Assembly: GCA_024235095.1 (NCBI GenBank)
Contig: JACKNC010000003.1
Span: 124,001 to 188,000 of the forward strand
Origin: Gammaproteobacteria bacterium
GTDB lineage: Bacteria; Pseudomonadota; Gammaproteobacteria; Competibacterales; Competibacteraceae
Length of the DNA stretch: 64,000 bases
Direction: 5' to 3'
Shown: positions 62,145 to 64,000 of the stretch, one piece after another
How the letters are laid out: each line of letters opens with the position of its first letter
How positions within the stretch are numbered: the stretch's first letter is position 1
Program-made: the position numbers and the translations under genes
Notes under the pieces: generated by a model
What the model saw: only the letters and a program-made list of their open reading frames with translations
The model's database searches: none
Told to the model about the DNA's origin: nothing

Positions 62145-62372
62145 ATGGTTGAACTCAAGGTTCGCAAAGTCGGCAACTCGCTCGGTGTCGTTCTGCCCAA
62201 AGAGGTGATCCACCGCTTGAAGGCGAAAGATGGACAAGCCCTGTTCTTGATCGAAGCGCCGGACGGTGGCTATCAGCTCACCCCTTACGATCCGACCTTT
62301 GAACAGAAAATGGCGAAGGCGGAAGACCTTATTGAACGCTATCGCCACACGCTCCATGTGCTTGCCCAGTGA
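62145..62372 (+). CDS. AbrB/SpoVT-type antitoxin
   Basis: 75 residues from ATG 62145, preceded by AGAGGA. The swapped-hairpin beta-barrel pattern MVELKVRKVGNSLGVVLPKEVIHRLKAKDGQALFLIEAPDGGY is characteristic. The C-terminal helix (FEQKMAKAEDLIERYRHTLHVLAQ) would bind the toxin. The stop overlaps the GTG start of the Doc toxin, so the pair is translationally coupled. Confidence 0.9.
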   Translation: MVELKVRKVGNSLGVVLPKEVIHRLKAKDGQALFLIEAPDGGYQLTPYDPTFEQKMAKAEDLIERYRHTLHVLAQ

Positions 62373-62731
62373 CCGAGCCGCTCTGGATCGACACGCGGGA
62401 CGCACTTGCCCTCCATGATCGCTTGCTCGCGCTGCACGGCGGCGCGCCCGGTGTGCGGGATCACGCCTTGCTGAATTCCGCGCTTGCTCGTCCGCAACAG
62501 CTTTACGCCTATGCCGATGCGCCTGACCTCCTCGACTTGGCGGCAGCCTACACCGCAGGCATCGTGCGCAATCATCCGTTCATCGATGGCAACAAGCGCA
62601 CCGGTTTTATCGTCGGCATCTTGTTTCTCGAACTCAACGGCGCTCGCTTCACCGCACCCGAAGCGGAGGCGGCTCAGGCCGTTTTGGCGCTGGCCGCTGG
62701 GACGCTCGACGAAACGGTTCTGTTGCGTTAG
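62369..62731 (+). CDS. doc: Doc-type Fic-domain toxin, C-terminus altered by IS6
   Basis: 120 residues from GTG 62369. The Fic/Doc motif HPFIDGNKRTG and the N-terminal LHDRLLALHGGAPGVRDHALLNSALARPQQL identify a Doc kinase that phosphorylates EF-Tu. An IS6 element begins at 62716, so the last residues (VLLR) are encoded by the IS end; only the final few native residues are lost. It may still be active. Confidence 0.9.
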   Translation: MTEPLWIDTRDALALHDRLLALHGGAPGVRDHALLNSALARPQQLYAYADAPDLLDLAAAYTAGIVRNHPFIDGNKRTGFIVGILFLELNGARFTAPEAEAAQAVLALAAGTLDETVLLR

Positions 62732-63522
62732 CTGATAGGGTCGGATTTCGGTAAGCTACACGGCCCCTGTCCTGACTTGAGAACCCGCATGATCGATTTT
62801 AGAGGCCACCGCTTTGAACGAGACATCATCCTAACGAGTGTCCGTTGGTACCTCGCCTATCCGTTGAGCTATCGGAACCTGGAAGAGATGCTGGCGGAGC
62901 GGGGTGTCGACGTGGATCATTCCAGCGTCTACCGCTGGGTCCAGAAGTTTACGCCGCAGTTGGAAGCGGCTTTCCGCAAAGGACAAAAGCGCCCGGTGGG
63001 CACAAGTTGGCGGATGGATGAGACCTACATTAAGGTCAAAGGCCAGTGGAAGTACCTCTACCGCGCGGTTGATCGAGACGGCCAGACGATCGACTTCCTG
63101 TTCACGGCGCATCGCGATAAGAAAGCCGCCCTGCGCTTTCTCAAAAAGGCGATACGGCAGCACGGTCTTCCGGACAAAGTCACGATCGATAAGAGTGGCG
63201 CTAACACCGCTGCCCTGGATGCACTCCAGGAGGAGACGGGCGCCGCCATTGAGATTCGCCAAAACAAGTACTTAAATAATTTAGTGGAACAAGATCATCG
63301 CGCCGTTAAACGGATCGTCCGCCCCATGCTGGGGTTCAAAGGCTTTCATTCTGCTCGGACCACCCTGCGGGGCATCGAACTCCTGCACATGATCAAGAAG
63401 GGCCAAATGATCATGGCCGAAGGGACGAATCTCTCCGCCGCAGGACAATTTTATTCACTGGCTGCCTAATAACCTGCAAGGGTTACCCAATCGTGCTCGA
63501 AAAAAATTAACGCAACAGAACC
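62716..63522 (+). mobile_element. IS6-family element, intact copy 2
   Basis: 807 bp, appears identical to 51264-52070, same orientation, ends GGTTCTGTTGCGTT and AACGCAACAGAACC. Flanks (CGACGAAAC on the left and AATACCGC on the right) show no duplication. It joins the doc gene to an IS1595 fragment. Confidence 0.95.
62777..63469 (+). CDS. IS6-family transposase
   Basis: The 230-residue protein is identical to that at 51325-52017, with the complete DDE triad (MDETYIK, TIDKSG, EQDHRAVKR). The identity of the two copies implies a recent event such as cointegrate formation or transposition. Confidence 0.95.
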   Translation: MRTRMIDFRGHRFERDIILTSVRWYLAYPLSYRNLEEMLAERGVDVDHSSVYRWVQKFTPQLEAAFRKGQKRPVGTSWRMDETYIKVKGQWKYLYRAVDRDGQTIDFLFTAHRDKKAALRFLKKAIRQHGLPDKVTIDKSGANTAALDALQEETGAAIEIRQNKYLNNLVEQDHRAVKRIVRPMLGFKGFHSARTTLRGIELLHMIKKGQMIMAEGTNLSAAGQFYSLAA

Positions 63523-63722
63523 AATACCGCTGAGGGTTTCTGGTCCCTGTTGCGTTCCTGGTTGCGACCCCATCGAGGAATTTCGCAAGAAAAGCTGCCG
63601 CTCTACCTGGGCTTCTTTCAGTTCGTGCATAACGTCCGCATTCGGGGCAAAGGCTTGCTCAGACCTCTCTTGGAACTGCTGGTCGCCTAACAACGCCAAC
63701 TGACTGGAATCCATATTGAGCC
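63523..63722 (+). pseudogene. IS1595-family 3' fragment with its terminal repeat
   Basis: Reads TAEGFWSLLRSWLRPHRGISQEKLPLYLGFF and onward to LLELLVA then stop, the same as the 3' part of the element at 45.5 kb. It ends with CTGGAATCCATATTGAGCC (63704-63722), the inverse of the end at 46604-46622, so this copy keeps the end the other lost. Confidence 0.88.
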
Positions 63723-63784
63723 TAACTTTATTAATCGGTATGAATTCAGGGTTTTAGTATAAAAACCATGTCTGGAACACTACC
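63723..63784 (+). pseudogene. IS1-family end fragment (insB 3' end)
   Basis: Encodes NFINRYEFRVLV then stop and continues to CATGTCTGGAACACTACC, matching the low-coordinate end of the IS1 element at 4187-4250 in inverse. The rest of that element is missing because the IS1595 copy lies in it. Confidence 0.88.
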
Positions 63785-63911
63785 GACTGAGACATGGGTG
63801 ACCTCATTTAGCTTCTCCGAAGCGTTATTGGTATAACACTCATTATATCAATGAGTTGAATGAGGTTCGCTTTTTTTTTATGGATAATCCGGGTTAGGAG
63901 TGTAGCCAAAT

Positions 63912-63940
63912 ACCCCGCAGCTTGCGGCGGGGTTCTTTAC
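63912..63940 (+). terminator. Strong GC hairpin, likely terminator or dispersed repeat
   Basis: ACCCCGC, loop, GCGGGGT followed by TCTTT. It looks like a rho-independent terminator, though similar hairpins also occur as dispersed repeats in many genomes. A second dyad (ACTCATTATATCAATGAGT) lies near 63838-63856. No gene is seen from 63785 to 64000. Confidence 0.5.
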
Positions 63941-64000
63941 TGGGTTGGCCTTGAGAGATCATCGTCTTTTTCCAAGCGCACGGGTTGCCCAGCGTGTCCT

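Noticed and set aside
62040..62405. N-terminal extension of the membrane hydrolase frame to 62405
   Set aside because: It runs antisense through the antitoxin gene; the ATG at 62037-62039 fits the family start.
1..64000. tRNA or rRNA genes
   Set aside because: No cloverleaf with conserved TTCRANYC-type arms or rRNA core sequence was noticed; only a covariance-model scan could exclude them fully.

Overview
The window reads as accessory DNA, probably a plasmid, chromid or integrated plasmid, of a high-GC gammaproteobacterium. A Competibacter- or Thiotrichales-like host is only my guess from protein flavour; nothing in the sequence proves it. The plasmid signature is an iteron origin (six identical 18-bp iterons plus one degenerate, five perfect DnaA boxes, an AT-rich stretch) next to a RepA-type initiator gene. 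About 52 kb away lie a decayed partition locus, a tyrosine recombinase and an AbrB/Doc addiction module. No rRNA, tRNA or CRISPR was seen.

Layout. 0-1 kb: end of a serine recombinase and a coupled small gene. 1.1-5.5 kb: remnants of an Rsb-type (RsbT kinase, RsbX phosphatase) switch interleaved with repA and the origin; rsbT is broken by an IS1-family element and rsbX by a palindromic insertion. 5.6-12.3 kb: a NarX-like two-component pair, a small gene, and a periplasmic binding protein directly upstream of a GGDEF-EAL protein. 12.5-42 kb: a biosynthetic cluster with a Sfp-type phosphopantetheinyl transferase, a condensation-fold acyltransferase, a UbiB/ABC1 kinase, a 3955-aa PKS-NRPS (KS-AT-DH-MT-KR-ACP-Cy-A-MT-PCP-TE) and a 2142-aa PKS (KS-AT-DH-MT-KR-ACP). 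Between the two megasynthases lie two Rpn-family nuclease genes and a huge broken RCC1/DUF4214 exported-repeat gene. 42-44 kb: another DUF4214 exported protein.

44.3-46.6 kb: IS630 and IS1595 elements. 46.8-49.7 kb: a DUF6502/DUF5666/secreted-protein module with palindromic operators in the divergent promoter. 49.8-52.1 kb: nested IS remnants. 52.07-62.7 kb: a segment bounded by two apparently identical, directly oriented IS6-family elements. It carries a primase-helicase fragment, a RatA/COQ10-like gene, a membrane protein, par remnants, a tyrosine recombinase, a secreted lipase, an IS630 element, a membrane hydrolase-like gene and the toxin-antitoxin pair. 63.5-64 kb: nested IS scars and a hairpin.

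How it fits together. The PPTase can activate the ACP and PCP domains. The two synthases carry docking-like termini and probably act in series, adding two malonyl-derived, C-methylated units and one cysteine that the Cy domain should convert to a thiazoline; the TE or the acyltransferase would release or esterify the product. The UbiB kinase overlaps the synthase gene, so it is probably co-translated with it. Many genes are broken by stops, frameshifts, IS or short palindromic repeats, so this is a strongly rearranged mobile region; some breaks at homopolymers could be assembly errors.
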